Shown: positions 16,279 through 25,889, numbered from the stretch's first letter. The stretch is DNA of 64,000 nt from Clostridium sp. SY8519 (GCF_000270305.1 NC_015737.1:1426501-1490500), one strand, 5' to 3'. Made by a program: numbers and translations. Notes: a model not told the origin generated them from the sequence alone.

Positions 16279-18468
16279 ATGAAGATCATCAAAAGAAGCG
16301 GAACAGAAGATACCTTTGATCTTAACAAAATCACGGCAGCTGTAGAGAAAGCGAACCGCTCGGTACCGGAGAGCGAACAGATGAGCAAAGAGCAGATCGC
16401 GGTGATTTCCGCAAATATGCGTACCATTTGTGAGGGAATGAACCGGGCGCTGAGCGTGGAAGAGATCCAGGATCTGGTGGAGAATCAGATCATGAATCAG
16501 CGGGCCTTTTCCGTGGCCCGCAATTACATCACCTATCGTTACAAACGGGCGCTGGTGCGAAAATCCAATTCCACCGATCAGCAGATCCTGACTCTTCTGG
16601 AGTATGACAATGAAGAGGTCAAACAGGAAAATTCCAATAAAAACCCGGCGGTCAACAGCGTGCAGAGAGACTATATGGCAGGGGAGGTCAGCAAGGATAT
16701 CACCAAGCGTTTCCTGCTGCCGGAAGATATCTGGAAAGCCCATGAAGAAGGCATCATCCACTTCCATGACGCGGATTACTTTGCCCAGCATATGCACAAC
16801 TGCTGTCTGGTGAACCTGGAGGACATGCTCCAGAACGGCACGGTTATCAGCGGAACCCTGATCGAGAAGCCCCACAGCTTTTCCACGGCATGCAATATCG
16901 CGACCCAGGCAGTGGCTCAGATTGCCAGCTCCCAGTATGGCGGCCAGAGCATTTCACTGGCGCATCTGGTGCCTTTTGTCAATGTCAGCCGTGAAAAATT
17001 CCGCAGGGAAGCCAGGGAAAATCTGGCAGAATGCGGCATTGAAGCAGATGAGGAGACCATCAACCGGATCGCGGAGCTGCGCCTGAAAAAAGAAGTGCAG
17101 CAGGGCGTTCAGCTGATCCAGTATCAGGTCATCACACTGATGACCACCAATGGCCAGGCACCGTTTATCACGATTTTCATGTATCTGGATGAAGTGCCGG
17201 AAGGACAGCTGCGGGATGATCTGGCCATGGTTACGGAAGAAATCCTGAAACAGCGGATCCAGGGAATCAAGAATGAGCAGGGTGTATACATCACACCGGC
17301 TTTCCCGAAGCTGATCTATGTGCTGGAAGAAGATAACATCCATGAAGACAGCAAATATTACTACCTGACCCGTCTGGCCGCGAAATGCACCGCCAAACGC
17401 ATGGTTCCGGACTATATTTCTGAAAAGAAGATGAAGGAGCTGAAACAGGGGGATGTATACACATGCATGGGCTGCCGCAGCTTCCTGACTGTAGACCGTA
17501 CCACGGAGAACGTGGCCAATGCGAAAAATTACGATCCAAACAAGCGGAAATACTACGGCCGCTTCAATCAGGGCGTTGTGACCATCAATCTGGTAGATGT
17601 GGCCCTGTCTTCCCAGAAGAATGAGGAAGATTTCTGGAGAATTTTTGACGAACGTCTGGAGCTGTGCCATCGGGCACTGCGCGCCCGTCATGAGAGACTG
17701 CTGGGCACACCGTCGGATGTGGCGCCGATTCTGTGGCAGCATGGCGCCCTGGCCAGACTGGCACCGGGAGAGCCCATTGACAAGCTGCTCTACGGCGGAT
17801 ATTCCACGATTTCCCTTGGCTACGCGGGCCTGTATGAGTGCGTACGCTACATGAAAGGCAAATCACACACCGACGCGGAGGCAAAACCCTTTGCCCTGGC
17901 TGTGATGCAGCATCTGAATGATGCCTGCCAGAAGTGGAAATCAGAGGAGAATATCGACTATTCCGTATACGGCACGCCGCTGGAGAGCACCACATACAAA
18001 TTCGCGAAATGTCTCCAGAAACGATTCGGCAAAATCGAAGGCGTTACAGACAAGAACTATATTACCAACAGCTACCATGTGCATGTCACAGAGGAAATTG
18101 ACGCTTTTACCAAACTGAAATTCGAGTCTGCTTTCCAGGAGCTTTCTCCGGGCGGCGCCATCAGTTATGTGGAGGTGCCGAACCTGCAGAACAATCTGGA
18201 TGCGGTAATGGCCGTGATGGAGTTTATCTACGACAATATCATGTATGCAGAGCTCAACACCAAGAGCGATTACTGCCAGGAGTGCGGCTTTGACGGTGAG
18301 ATACAGATTGTGGAAGAAGACAACAAGCTGGTGTGGGAATGCCCGAACTGCGGCAACCGGGATCAGAGCAAGCTGAATGTGGCTCGTCGTACCTGCGGCT
18401 ATATCGGCAGCCAGTTCTGGAATCAGGGACGTACCCAGGAGATCAAAGAGCGGGTGCTTCATCTGTAA
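16279..18468 (+). CDS. nrdD: Anaerobic ribonucleoside-triphosphate reductase (class III)
   Basis: 729 residues from ATG 16279. The open frame reaches back to 16099, but that part overlaps the NrdR boxes and lacks homology, while ATG 16279 has GGGAG upstream and starts the ATP-cone (MKIIKRSGTEDTFDLNKI, residues about 1-95). The C-terminus carries the zinc site CQECG...CPNCGN and the glycyl-radical motif RRTCGYIGS with the radical glycine at about residue 707. The enzyme reduces NTPs to dNTPs without oxygen, using formate, after activation by NrdG. NrdG is encoded 17.6 kb downstream (36095) instead of adjacent. A terminator follows at 18541. Confidence 0.96.
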   Translation: MKIIKRSGTEDTFDLNKITAAVEKANRSVPESEQMSKEQIAVISANMRTICEGMNRALSVEEIQDLVENQIMNQRAFSVARNYITYRYKRALVRKSNSTDQQILTLLEYDNEEVKQENSNKNPAVNSVQRDYMAGEVSKDITKRFLLPEDIWKAHEEGIIHFHDADYFAQHMHNCCLVNLEDMLQNGTVISGTLIEKPHSFSTACNIATQAVAQIASSQYGGQSISLAHLVPFVNVSREKFRREARENLAECGIEADEETINRIAELRLKKEVQQGVQLIQYQVITLMTTNGQAPFITIFMYLDEVPEGQLRDDLAMVTEEILKQRIQGIKNEQGVYITPAFPKLIYVLEEDNIHEDSKYYYLTRLAAKCTAKRMVPDYISEKKMKELKQGDVYTCMGCRSFLTVDRTTENVANAKNYDPNKRKYYGRFNQGVVTINLVDVALSSQKNEEDFWRIFDERLELCHRALRARHERLLGTPSDVAPILWQHGALARLAPGEPIDKLLYGGYSTISLGYAGLYECVRYMKGKSHTDAEAKPFALAVMQHLNDACQKWKSEENIDYSVYGTPLESTTYKFAKCLQKRFGKIEGVTDKNYITNSYHVHVTEEIDAFTKLKFESAFQELSPGGAISYVEVPNLQNNLDAVMAVMEFIYDNIMYAELNTKSDYCQECGFDGEIQIVEEDNKLVWECPNCGNRDQSKLNVARRTCGYIGSQFWNQGRTQEIKERVLHL

Positions 18469-18540
18469 GCACGGTTTTGCCGAGCGGCTTCCGCGGATCC
18501 GCTGGAATCTCCGTAAAATAAAATACTGAGCGTAAGCATA

Positions 18541-18588
18541 TAAGCTGTGAAAAAAACGAAAGGCAGGTTTTTTCACAGCTTATTTTTG
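18541..18588 (+). terminator. Intrinsic terminator of nrdD
   Basis: TAAGCTGTGAAAAAA pairs with TTTTTTCACAGCTTA (15 bp) and is followed by TTTTTG. An extended -10 (TGTTATAAT, 18598-18606) for sfsA lies directly after. Confidence 0.85.
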
Positions 18589-18690
18589 TGATAAATCTGT
18601 TATAATGAGAGAACAGCAGGAAAAGACGGAAGAAAAAAGACACACAGACAGGGAACAGACATTGAAAAAGAAGGCAGTCAGCAGGAACTT

Positions 18691-19398
18691 ATGATTTATC
18701 AGAACATAACCAACGGATATTTTATCGACCGTCCCAACCGGTTTGTCGCCCATGTGGAGATTGCGGGCCGGACAGAGACGGTACATGTCAAAAACACAGG
18801 CAGGTGCAGAGAGCTGCTGGTACCGGGAGCGGAAGTGATTCTGTCCCGTTCGGACAATCCGAACCGGAAAACAGCCTATGATCTGACCGCCGTATACAAA
18901 CCCTCCCTGGGCCTTGTCAATATCGACAGTCAGGCTCCCAACCATGTAATGAAGGAATGGCTGGATACCCTGTCCTTTGACCTGGTTCGGCCGGAATATA
19001 CCTATGGCCGGTCCCGCATCGATTTTTATATGGAGAAAGGAAAAGAAAGATTTCTTCTGGAAGTCAAGGGATGCACGCTGGAAGTGGACGGGATCGGCTA
19101 CTTTCCGGACGCGCCCACGGAACGGGGCGTGAAGCATCTGCAGGAGCTGACAAAAGCGGAAAAAGAGGGATATCACGGGGGAATTGCCTTTGTCATTCCG
19201 ATGCCGGGAGTTCGTAAGGTTCTGCCCAATGAAGCCACCCATCCGGAATTTGGGGAAGCCCTGGCGGATGCGGCGGCTGCAGGGGTGCAGATCCTGTATC
19301 TGCCCTGCGTGACCGAACCAAATGCGCTGTATATCGACAGGGGGAAGGCTGCGGAACTGAATCGGGGGTGGCTGGAGGAAAGCTGTTATGATAAATAA
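18691..19398 (+). CDS. sfsA: SfsA family protein (sugar fermentation stimulation / nuclease)
   Basis: 235 residues, family length. Typical elements: FVAHVEI near the N-terminus, KNTGRCRELLVPGA (about residues 32-45), RPEYTYGRSRIDF (about 100-113) and EVKGCTLE with the D/E-x-K nuclease-type pair (about 126-133), then APTERGVKHLQEL. E. coli SfsA was first reported as a regulator of maltose genes; the fold is that of a restriction-endonuclease-like nuclease. The start has AGCAGGA upstream and an extended -10 lies about 90 bp before. It is a single-gene unit ahead of the AT-rich cassette. Confidence 0.9.
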   Translation: MIYQNITNGYFIDRPNRFVAHVEIAGRTETVHVKNTGRCRELLVPGAEVILSRSDNPNRKTAYDLTAVYKPSLGLVNIDSQAPNHVMKEWLDTLSFDLVRPEYTYGRSRIDFYMEKGKERFLLEVKGCTLEVDGIGYFPDAPTERGVKHLQELTKAEKEGYHGGIAFVIPMPGVRKVLPNEATHPEFGEALADAAAAGVQILYLPCVTEPNALYIDRGKAAELNRGWLEESCYDK

Positions 19399-19529
19399 TA
19401 CATTACAGCGTGCATATAATATGCAATAATGAAAGCATCAGCATCTATTATCCGGATTACGGATGAAATAATCATGGCACAAAACAGAATGACAGAGAAA
19501 GTGGGTTGTTCATTTGAACGGAGGATAGC

Positions 19530-19885
19530 ATGAATTTAAAACAGATGTTTTACTTTTCCGAAATAGCTAAAAGTCGCAGCTTTTCTCTTGCAGCGCAGAA
19601 TCTATTTGTTTCACAGCCTTTACTGAGTCAGACAGTAAAACAATTAGAGGAAGAACTTGGGGTAACTCTGATTTATAGAACAAACCATGAGTTTTTTCTG
19701 ACTTTTTCAGGGGAAGCATTTCTGGACTCCTGCAACTCCATTTTGAATTCGTTTTATGATATACCGAACAGGGTAAAGAGCAGCAATGATGTGTGCGGCA
19801 AGGTGACCATTTGCATGCCGGCGACATTATTAAATATCTATTTTCCGGATTTTCTTGCAGAGTTTGCAGACAAATATCCGCATAT
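19530..19885 (+). pseudogene. LysR-family regulator, 5' part (split by IS)
   Basis: Encodes the N-terminal winged helix-turn-helix (SFSLAAQNLFVSQPLLSQTVKQLEEELG) and the first strand of the effector-binding domain. After about 118 codons the frame runs into the IS at 19886 and stops at 19925. Joining base 19885 directly to 21351 restores one frame of about 313 codons, with the junction reading KYPHIEIEVLEEG, normal for LysR. The intact gene would be a typical LysR activator, probably of the CoA-transferase and permease genes downstream. The insertion separates DNA-binding and effector domains, so function is presumably lost unless the element excises. Confidence 0.88.
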
Positions 19886-21347
19886 GGGGGTGCGGACAAA
19901 AACCTGGACACATATAGGGCTCTGAAAGGAGTCAATGATGTATTCAGAAGAACAGAGAACAAAGGCACTGCATGTTTTCCATCAGACAGGATCTGTTACA
20001 GATGTGGTACGTCAACTTGGTTATCCCAGCAGAAAGCAACTGTATACCTGGATTCGTAACGAGGGAAAAACAAAAGAAAAGCGAAAAAAACTTAATCTTA
20101 AAAACACCACCGAGCACCCCAGAAATCCTCCGGCGGAGTTTAAGCTGCAAGTGCTTCGTCGTTGCTTTGAGAATGGAGAGAGTGTAAAATCAGTATCAGA
20201 GGAGATCGAATACAGCCGAGCCAGCATATATATGTGGCGAAAGCGATATCTTCAAGGAGGTGCAGCTTCTCTGATGAACACGAAAAATATCAGGCCGGGA
20301 AAATTACCGGATATGGATGAAAAGATATCTTCAGAAGAAGTCGAATCGCTCAGAAAGCAGATGTACGAGCTCCAATTGGAAGTAGATATCTTAAAGGAGA
20401 CAATTAACGTATTAAAAAAAGACCCCGGCGTCGACTGGAAGGACCTGAAGAACAGGGAGAAAGTAGCGGTAATCGACGCCATGAAGGAGAAGTACCCGCT
20501 ACCGATCCTGCTTCGAAGAATGAAACTGTCAAGGAGTAGTTACTACTATCAGATAAAGGCTTTTGCAGCAGAAGATAAATATGAGTATCTGCGCCATGAA
20601 GTTGTTCGTATATTCCTTGAAAACAAAGCTCGGTATGGATATCGCAGGATCCATGCAGAACTAAAAAAGACAGGGATAAAGGTCTCGGAGAAGGTCGTTC
20701 GCAGAGTGATGAAGGAAGAGGGTCTTGAAGTAAAAATCCGAAAAACGAGGAAATACAGTTCGTATAAGGGGGAAATCAGTCCTGCTGTTCCAAACGAAGT
20801 ACAGAGAGATTTTCATAGCGAGAAACCAGACGAACTTCTTTTGTCGGATATCAGCGAGTTTGCTATTCCGGCCGGCAAGGTATATCTGTCTCCGGCAGTA
20901 GACTGCTTCGATGGAATGCTGGTCACGTGGAGAATAAGCGAACATCCAAATGCCGATCTCGTCAACGGCATGCTCGACGATGTGATTGCGAACATAGGCG
21001 CAAACTCCAAACCAATCATTCATACGGATCGAGGATGCCACTATCGCTGGCCAGGTTGGATCGAGAGAATGAAGATAAACGGGTATACCAGATCCATGTC
21101 ACAGAAAGGGTGCTCTCCAGATAATGCTGCTTGTGAAGGTTTATTTGGACGAATAAAAAATGAGTTCTTCTACAATCAGGACTGGACGGGTGTGACCGTG
21201 GAGGAATTCTCACGTGAGTTAGATCTGTACCTTCATTGGTACAATGAAAAAAGAATCAAGAAATCGTTAGGGTATTTGAGCCCTGTGGAGTACAGGCGAT
21301 CTCTTGGATTGGTTGCCTAGGCTGTCCAAGAAAACGTCCGCACCCCC
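19886..21347 (+). mobile_element. Complete IS3-family insertion sequence, 1462 bp
   Basis: Both ends are found: the left starts GGGGGTGCGGAC and the right ends with its exact complement; over 25 bp, 19 positions match (second matching block GGACA). The flanks are TAT (19883-19885) and TAT (21348-21350), a 3-bp target duplication typical for IS3. One transposase gene fills the element. Removing it together with one TAT restores the host LysR frame exactly, which proves the boundaries. Confidence 0.93.
19935..21320 (+). CDS. IS3-family transposase, single-frame OrfAB
   Basis: 461 residues in one frame; most IS3 elements make OrfAB by -1 frameshifting, whereas here no slip is needed. Domains: two helix-turn-helix regions (about residues 5-45 and 65-115), a leucine-zipper-like helix (about 133-160), an HTH_21-like segment (about 220-260, ARYGYRRIHAELKK) and the rve DDE domain. 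The catalytic residues can be assigned: D in LLSDISEF, D in IIHTDRGCHY and E in DNAACEGLFGRIKNE. AAAGGAG precedes the ATG. All parts appear intact, so the element may be active. Confidence 0.93.
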   Translation: MMYSEEQRTKALHVFHQTGSVTDVVRQLGYPSRKQLYTWIRNEGKTKEKRKKLNLKNTTEHPRNPPAEFKLQVLRRCFENGESVKSVSEEIEYSRASIYMWRKRYLQGGAASLMNTKNIRPGKLPDMDEKISSEEVESLRKQMYELQLEVDILKETINVLKKDPGVDWKDLKNREKVAVIDAMKEKYPLPILLRRMKLSRSSYYYQIKAFAAEDKYEYLRHEVVRIFLENKARYGYRRIHAELKKTGIKVSEKVVRRVMKEEGLEVKIRKTRKYSSYKGEISPAVPNEVQRDFHSEKPDELLLSDISEFAIPAGKVYLSPAVDCFDGMLVTWRISEHPNADLVNGMLDDVIANIGANSKPIIHTDRGCHYRWPGWIERMKINGYTRSMSQKGCSPDNAACEGLFGRIKNEFFYNQDWTGVTVEEFSRELDLYLHWYNEKRIKKSLGYLSPVEYRRSLGLVA

Positions 21348-21350
21348 TAT

Positions 21351-21936
21351 CGAAATAGAGGTGTTGGAAGAAGGGTCCTACCGGGTAAGAGACATGATTT
21401 GCAATCATGAAGCAGATCTTGGTATAGTTATGCTTCCAGTTAATAGTGAAGGAATGAATATCTATCCGCTTGTGGAAGATGAATGCTGTCTTGTGACAAA
21501 TGATCAGCATAGACTGGCAAAAAACGCGGTTACGAATCTTCTGGAACTGGAAAATGAAAAACTGATTATATATAACAAAAATTTCGTCCTTTATAAGGAA
21601 ATAAAGGAAGCTTTTGGGAATATGGGAATAGTTCCGCATATCGTTAATACCAGTTCGATGCCTTCATTTATTATTAAGATGGTGATGTTGGGTCAGGGGA
21701 TTTCAATACTTCCCAGACCGGTTCTTGATGCGACCCATGCGGCATTTACGACATCAAGACTGGATCCGAAGATTCCCTGGCGTATAGCGTTGCTGGAATC
21801 CAAGAAACATTATATGCCAATAGCAGCATCTTGCTTGAAGGATGCCATTCTGAATCATCAATTTAATATTAAAAAAATAGAGTACTGTATACCGTCTCCT
21901 GAATGTATAGAGAACTGTACTCAGTTTAATTCGTGA
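21351..21936 (+). pseudogene. LysR-family regulator, 3' part (split by IS)
   Basis: Carries most of the LysR effector-binding domain, beginning IEIEVLEEGSYRVRDMI and continuing through ADLGIVMLPV and IIKMVMLGQGISILPRPV, all typical of the family. It is in frame with the 5' part if the IS and one target copy are removed. A TTG at 21304 inside the IS end opens the same frame, so a free effector domain could in theory be translated, but no ribosome binding site is seen there. A terminator follows at 21946. Confidence 0.88.
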
Positions 21937-21945
21937 TGAATAGTG

Positions 21946-21986
21946 CAAAGCTCTTCTTGCTGAAAAGGCAGGAAGGGCTTTTTTAC
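21946..21986 (+). terminator. Intrinsic terminator of the split lysR
   Basis: AAAGCTCTTCTTGC pairs with GCAGGAAGGGCTTT (with G-U pairs) and ends in a T run. Confidence 0.75.
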
Positions 21987-22019
21987 TATAATTTTTTCTT
22001 ATACATCATATTATCCTTG

Positions 22020-22040
22020 AATTTATATAAAATATAAATT
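22020..22040. promoter_or_regulatory. Perfect inverted repeat upstream of the CoA-transferase operon
   Basis: AATTTATA-TAAAA-TATAAATT, 8-bp arms with 5-bp centre, in the very A/T-rich 230-bp spacer before the CoA-transferase. A LysR binding site would be expected in this position. Confidence 0.4.
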
Positions 22041-22169
22041 TTAATCTTATAAACACTATATAAAACTAGTAATTTTACACAATAATATTGAAATAATATA
22101 ATGAAAATGTAAAAAATATAGCAATTACTCAGATTGGAAATTATGCAAAAAGTATAAAAAGGAGGAAAG

Positions 22170-23726
22170 ATGAGAGTACAGTTTATGTCAGCGGAAGAAG
22201 CAGTAGGATTGATTCCGGATCATGCTACGATTGCCTGCAGCGGATTTGTGACTGTTGGAGTTGCGGAAGAAATAATGTGCTGTATGGAAAAGAAATTTCT
22301 TTCTTCCGGATCACCGAAGGATTTAACTTTATATTTTGCGGCAGGTCAGGGAGACGGGACAAAAGGAGGAGTCAATCATCTGGCGCACGCAGGAATGCTT
22401 CGGCGTGTCATTGGCGGTCACTGGAATTTGTGTCCGCAGGTTCAGAAACTGGCAATGGATAATGAAGTGGAAGCATATAACTTACCGCAGGGAACAATAT
22501 CTCACATGTTTCGTGACGCAGCAGCGAAAAAACCTTATACCTATACAAAAGTCGGATTAAAAACTTTTGTTGATCCGGATTTGGAAGGCGGAAAATTAAA
22601 TGATCGGACGAAGGAGGATATTGTTTTTCACTCGGAGGTTCATGGCGAAGATTATCTGCTCTATGAAACGCCGAAACTGGATGTGGTGATTCTGAGGGGG
22701 TCATATGCTGATGAATATGGAAATATTACATTGGAAGAAGAAGGAGCAGTGCTTGATCCGACTTCCATGGCAATGGCATGTAAAAACAATGGAGGTAAGG
22801 TGATCGTTCAGGTTAAAGATATTGTCCGTGGAGGTTCGCTGGATCCTAAATTAGTGAAAATAGCCAATACGATGGTAGATATAGTTGTCAAAACATCGGA
22901 TCCGGAAAAATATCATCAGCAGGTGTTCGGTGAAAGCTTTAATCCGTGTTTCTCAGGACAAAAGAAGGCAGTGCTGTCCGAAGTGGATGCAATGACATTA
23001 AATAACCGAAAAATCATTGCAAGAAGAGGAGCACTGCTCATGGTTCCGGATGCGACTGTAAATCTTGGCATCGGTATCCCGGAAGGGGTAGCAGCCGTTT
23101 TAAATGAAGAGGGGCTGGGAGATCAGTTTACTCTTACAGTAGAAGCAGGACTGCACGGAGGAGTTCCGGCTGGTGGAGGAAATTTTGGTGAAGCATATAA
23201 TCCCTATATGATTCTCGAACAAGATCGGCAATTTGATTTTTACGATGGGGGAGGTTTGGACCTCACTTATCTTGGATTGGCGCAGTGCGATCAGCAGGGC
23301 AATATCAACGTATCTAAATTCGGACCTAAGATTGCCGGCTGCGGTGGCTTCATTGATATTTCGCAGAACACACATAATATCGTCTTTTGCGGAACATTTA
23401 CAGCAGGGGGGCTGAAAGAAGAGGTCAGGGATGGAAAACTTCATATTATTCAAGAGGGCCGTAACAAGAAATTCATTAAAAAGGTAGAGCAGATTACATT
23501 TTCGGCTGAGTATGCGACCAGTATTCAGCAGAATGTAGTGTACATTACAGAACGGGCGGTTTTCCGGCTTACTGAAGATGGACTTCTTCTGACAGAAATC
23601 GCACCAGGCGTTGATTTGCAGAAAGACATACTGGAACAGATGGAATTTAAACCACTAATAGCAGAGAATCTTGAACTTATGGACGAGCGTATTTTTAGAG
23701 AGGAAAAAATGGAGATGAAGTTGTAA
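22170..23726 (+). CDS. Acyl-CoA:acetate/3-ketoacid CoA-transferase (family I, fused alpha-beta)
   Basis: 518 residues, the length of single-chain family I CoA-transferases (propionate CoA-transferase/YdiF type) with alpha and beta halves fused. The alpha half begins with SAEEAVGLIPDHATIACSGF; the beta half has NLGIGIPEGVA and TVEAGLHGGVPAGG with the probable catalytic glutamate near residue 325. The enzyme moves CoA between short-chain acids (acetate, propionate, butyrate or hydroxy/keto acids) via a glutamyl-CoA intermediate. AAAGGAGG precedes the ATG. The permease gene follows by 22 bp and is clearly cotranscribed. Codons are more A/T-rich than in flanking genes, suggesting the cassette was acquired. 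Exact substrate is not decidable here. Confidence 0.9.
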   Translation: MRVQFMSAEEAVGLIPDHATIACSGFVTVGVAEEIMCCMEKKFLSSGSPKDLTLYFAAGQGDGTKGGVNHLAHAGMLRRVIGGHWNLCPQVQKLAMDNEVEAYNLPQGTISHMFRDAAAKKPYTYTKVGLKTFVDPDLEGGKLNDRTKEDIVFHSEVHGEDYLLYETPKLDVVILRGSYADEYGNITLEEEGAVLDPTSMAMACKNNGGKVIVQVKDIVRGGSLDPKLVKIANTMVDIVVKTSDPEKYHQQVFGESFNPCFSGQKKAVLSEVDAMTLNNRKIIARRGALLMVPDATVNLGIGIPEGVAAVLNEEGLGDQFTLTVEAGLHGGVPAGGGNFGEAYNPYMILEQDRQFDFYDGGGLDLTYLGLAQCDQQGNINVSKFGPKIAGCGGFIDISQNTHNIVFCGTFTAGGLKEEVRDGKLHIIQEGRNKKFIKKVEQITFSAEYATSIQQNVVYITERAVFRLTEDGLLLTEIAPGVDLQKDILEQMEFKPLIAENLELMDERIFREEKMEMKL

Positions 23727-23748
23727 AAAAGGAGACAGGAGGAAGAAA

Positions 23749-25146
23749 ATGATAGGTGGAGTGATTTTTATATGTATTTCGCTGGCGTTATTACTGTATC
23801 TGGCTTATAAGGGATGGTCGGTAATTATAGTCGCGCCACTGCTTGGCCTGCTTGCCTGCTTTGGAGGCGCGCTGTGTATGGGAGAAGCGCCGCATTTAAT
23901 GGCTCATTATACAATTACTTTTATGAGCGGCGCAGCCACATTCATTAAGTCGTATTTTCCGATTTTCTTACTGGGTGCAATTTTTGGCAAATTTATAGAG
24001 AAAACAGGAAGTGCAGACGCAATTGCTGATTTCTTTGTGCAGAAAATAGGATCAAAGTACGCGATATTGACAGTAGTTATTATATGTGCAGTACTGACTT
24101 ATGGCGGGGTATCGCTGTTTGTTGTATCTTTTGCGATGTATCCGATTGCAGCAAAACTGTTTCGGGAAAGCGGAATTAACAAACGAATTTTGCCGGGGAC
24201 AATAGCACTTGGTGCATTCACATTTACAATGACGGCATTGCCCGGATCGCCACAGGTGCAGAATGCAGTACCGATGAAGTTCCTTGGGACGACAGCATTT
24301 GCTGCTCCGGTGCTTGGTATTGTGGCTGCGGCGATCATGTTTTGCTTTGGATATGTATGGCTTGTGAGACGAGCTAAAATATGTACCAAAAAATACGGCC
24401 CCGGATATGGTGACTGGAAAGAGAATCTGATTCATATCGAAAAAGAAGACCTGCCATCGTTTGGTGTAGCTATTTTTCCGATTGTTGTATGCGTAGTTGC
24501 GAATGTAATTTTCTCAAAAATAATTTTTCCAAATACGAATGGAGATTATTTACAGCAGGCTTTTGAAGTAACTTTACAGTCAGTGATTGGTACATGGTCG
24601 TTGCTGCTTGCGTTGATCATAGCAGTAATTGTTTGTACCTTAATGAACTGGAGACGTGTAAAAGACACATTTCTTGAAATTTTACAGGAAGGTGTGATGG
24701 GATCATTTCTTCCGATTTTTAATACCGCTTCCGAAAACGGCTATGGTACCGTTATTTCCTCGCTGGCTGCATATTCTCTGATTGCGGGTGCGATTACGGC
24801 AATTTCTTCGAATCCGCTGGTTGTAACGGCAATATCATCTTCTGTTCTTGCAGGAATCACGGGATCAGCTACCGGTGGACTTACAATTGCACTGACTACT
24901 ATGGGCGACAAGCTGATTGCCCTTGCGAATGCACGTGGGATTCCGCTGGAAGTAGTTCACAGAGTTGCTTGTGTTGCGTGCGGAGGTTTGGATACGTTAC
25001 CACATAACGGAGCAGTAATTACGCTGCTGGCAATCACGCAAATGAGACATAAAGATTCTTACAAAGATATTGGAATGAATACGGTTGTATTTCCGCTGAT
25101 TGCTACAGCTGTCATTATTATTCTCGGTTCCATGGGTGTTCAGTAA
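23749..25146 (+). CDS. GntP-family permease (probable short-chain carboxylate transporter)
   Basis: 465 residues with about 12 hydrophobic segments. The family pattern of GntP (gluconate:H+ symporter) is visible in LTYGGVSLFVVSFAMYPIA near residue 115 and in the C-terminal VACGGLDTLPHNGAVITLL. Relatives that sit beside CoA-transferases are usually annotated for D-3-hydroxybutyrate or similar short-chain acids, not gluconate. The operon partner would activate the imported acid by CoA transfer, so uptake plus activation is a coherent unit. GGAGACAGGAGG precedes the start. Confidence 0.85.
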   Translation: MIGGVIFICISLALLLYLAYKGWSVIIVAPLLGLLACFGGALCMGEAPHLMAHYTITFMSGAATFIKSYFPIFLLGAIFGKFIEKTGSADAIADFFVQKIGSKYAILTVVIICAVLTYGGVSLFVVSFAMYPIAAKLFRESGINKRILPGTIALGAFTFTMTALPGSPQVQNAVPMKFLGTTAFAAPVLGIVAAAIMFCFGYVWLVRRAKICTKKYGPGYGDWKENLIHIEKEDLPSFGVAIFPIVVCVVANVIFSKIIFPNTNGDYLQQAFEVTLQSVIGTWSLLLALIIAVIVCTLMNWRRVKDTFLEILQEGVMGSFLPIFNTASENGYGTVISSLAAYSLIAGAITAISSNPLVVTAISSSVLAGITGSATGGLTIALTTMGDKLIALANARGIPLEVVHRVACVACGGLDTLPHNGAVITLLAITQMRHKDSYKDIGMNTVVFPLIATAVIIILGSMGVQ

Positions 25147-25311
25147 TTTAGAACGGGTGCTTGCTGTGGGGTGATTAAAAACTGCCGAAAGACAATTAGA
25201 CTACAAGAGAGAATATATTATAAAATAGAACTGTCCTCCCTTCCTTGACCCGGCCTGCGCCATAATCTAAAATAAGCAGGTAATACGCAACGAATCGCAA
25301 AGGAGCAGAGG

Positions 25312-25740
25312 ATGACAGAAGAAGAGCTGGTGAATACCGCACAGTTAATTTCCCGGCTGGCCCACAAGGGACAGACAGATCGGGCCGGCAAGCCCTATGC
25401 GCGGCATCCGGAGAAGGTTGCGTCTTTTCTGGCGGATCCCGCCGCGCAGTGTGTGGCCTATCTGCATGATGTTCTGGAGGATACTGATGTGACCCGGGAA
25501 GAGCTGCAGAAGATTTTCGGGGACAGGATCACAGACGCAGTCTGGCTTCTGACCCGCCCGGCACAAATGGAATACATGGATTATATCCGGCGCCTGAAGG
25601 AAAATCCGCTGGCCCGATCCGTGAAACTGGCAGATCTGCGGCACAACATGGATCTGTCCAGGATACCCAACCCCTCGACCAGGGATCGGGAGCGGGTGGA
25701 AAAATACAAAGCAGCCCGTGCGCTTTTACTGCAGGAATGA
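25312..25740 (+). CDS. MESH1-like HD-domain hydrolase (small alarmone hydrolase type)
   Basis: 142 residues, only an HD domain. The order of metal ligands matches the hydrolase half of RelA/SpoT: AHKGQTDRAGKPYARHPEKVA (first histidines), YLHDVLEDTDVT (HD and ED) and VKLADLRHNMDLSR (last aspartate). The synthetase and regulatory domains are missing. Proteins of this shape hydrolyse (p)ppGpp or related nucleotides; that function is inferred. AAAGGAG lies before the ATG. It is convergent with yhgE, and their shared terminator has been used as a landing site by a group II intron. Confidence 0.8.
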   Translation: MTEEELVNTAQLISRLAHKGQTDRAGKPYARHPEKVASFLADPAAQCVAYLHDVLEDTDVTREELQKIFGDRITDAVWLLTRPAQMEYMDYIRRLKENPLARSVKLADLRHNMDLSRIPNPSTRDRERVEKYKAARALLLQE

Positions 25741-25833
25741 AGCCCCCTGAACTCATAACCGAAAACAGAAAAAACGGCAGACAGGAGCCTCCCATCCATC
25801 CGATCCGTCATCTGCCCATGGAACAATTTCGAA

Positions 25834-25886
25834 AAAAGCCCTGTACCGAACGCGGCGAAAGAGCCGCGGTTCGGTACAGGGCTTTT
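25834..25886. terminator. Bidirectional terminator used as group II intron landing site
   Basis: AAAAGCCCTGTACCGAAC then GCGGC pairs with its complement downstream (one bulge), with A and T runs on the two sides, so it works in both directions between convergent genes. The intron begins three bases after it. Confidence 0.85.
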
Positions 25887-25889
25887 GCA

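Noticed and set aside
19886..21347. IS boundaries at TGCGGAC...GTCCGCA without the G/C runs
   Set aside because: That choice leaves inverted instead of direct flanks; including GGGGG/CCCCC gives a direct TAT duplication and restores the LysR frame.
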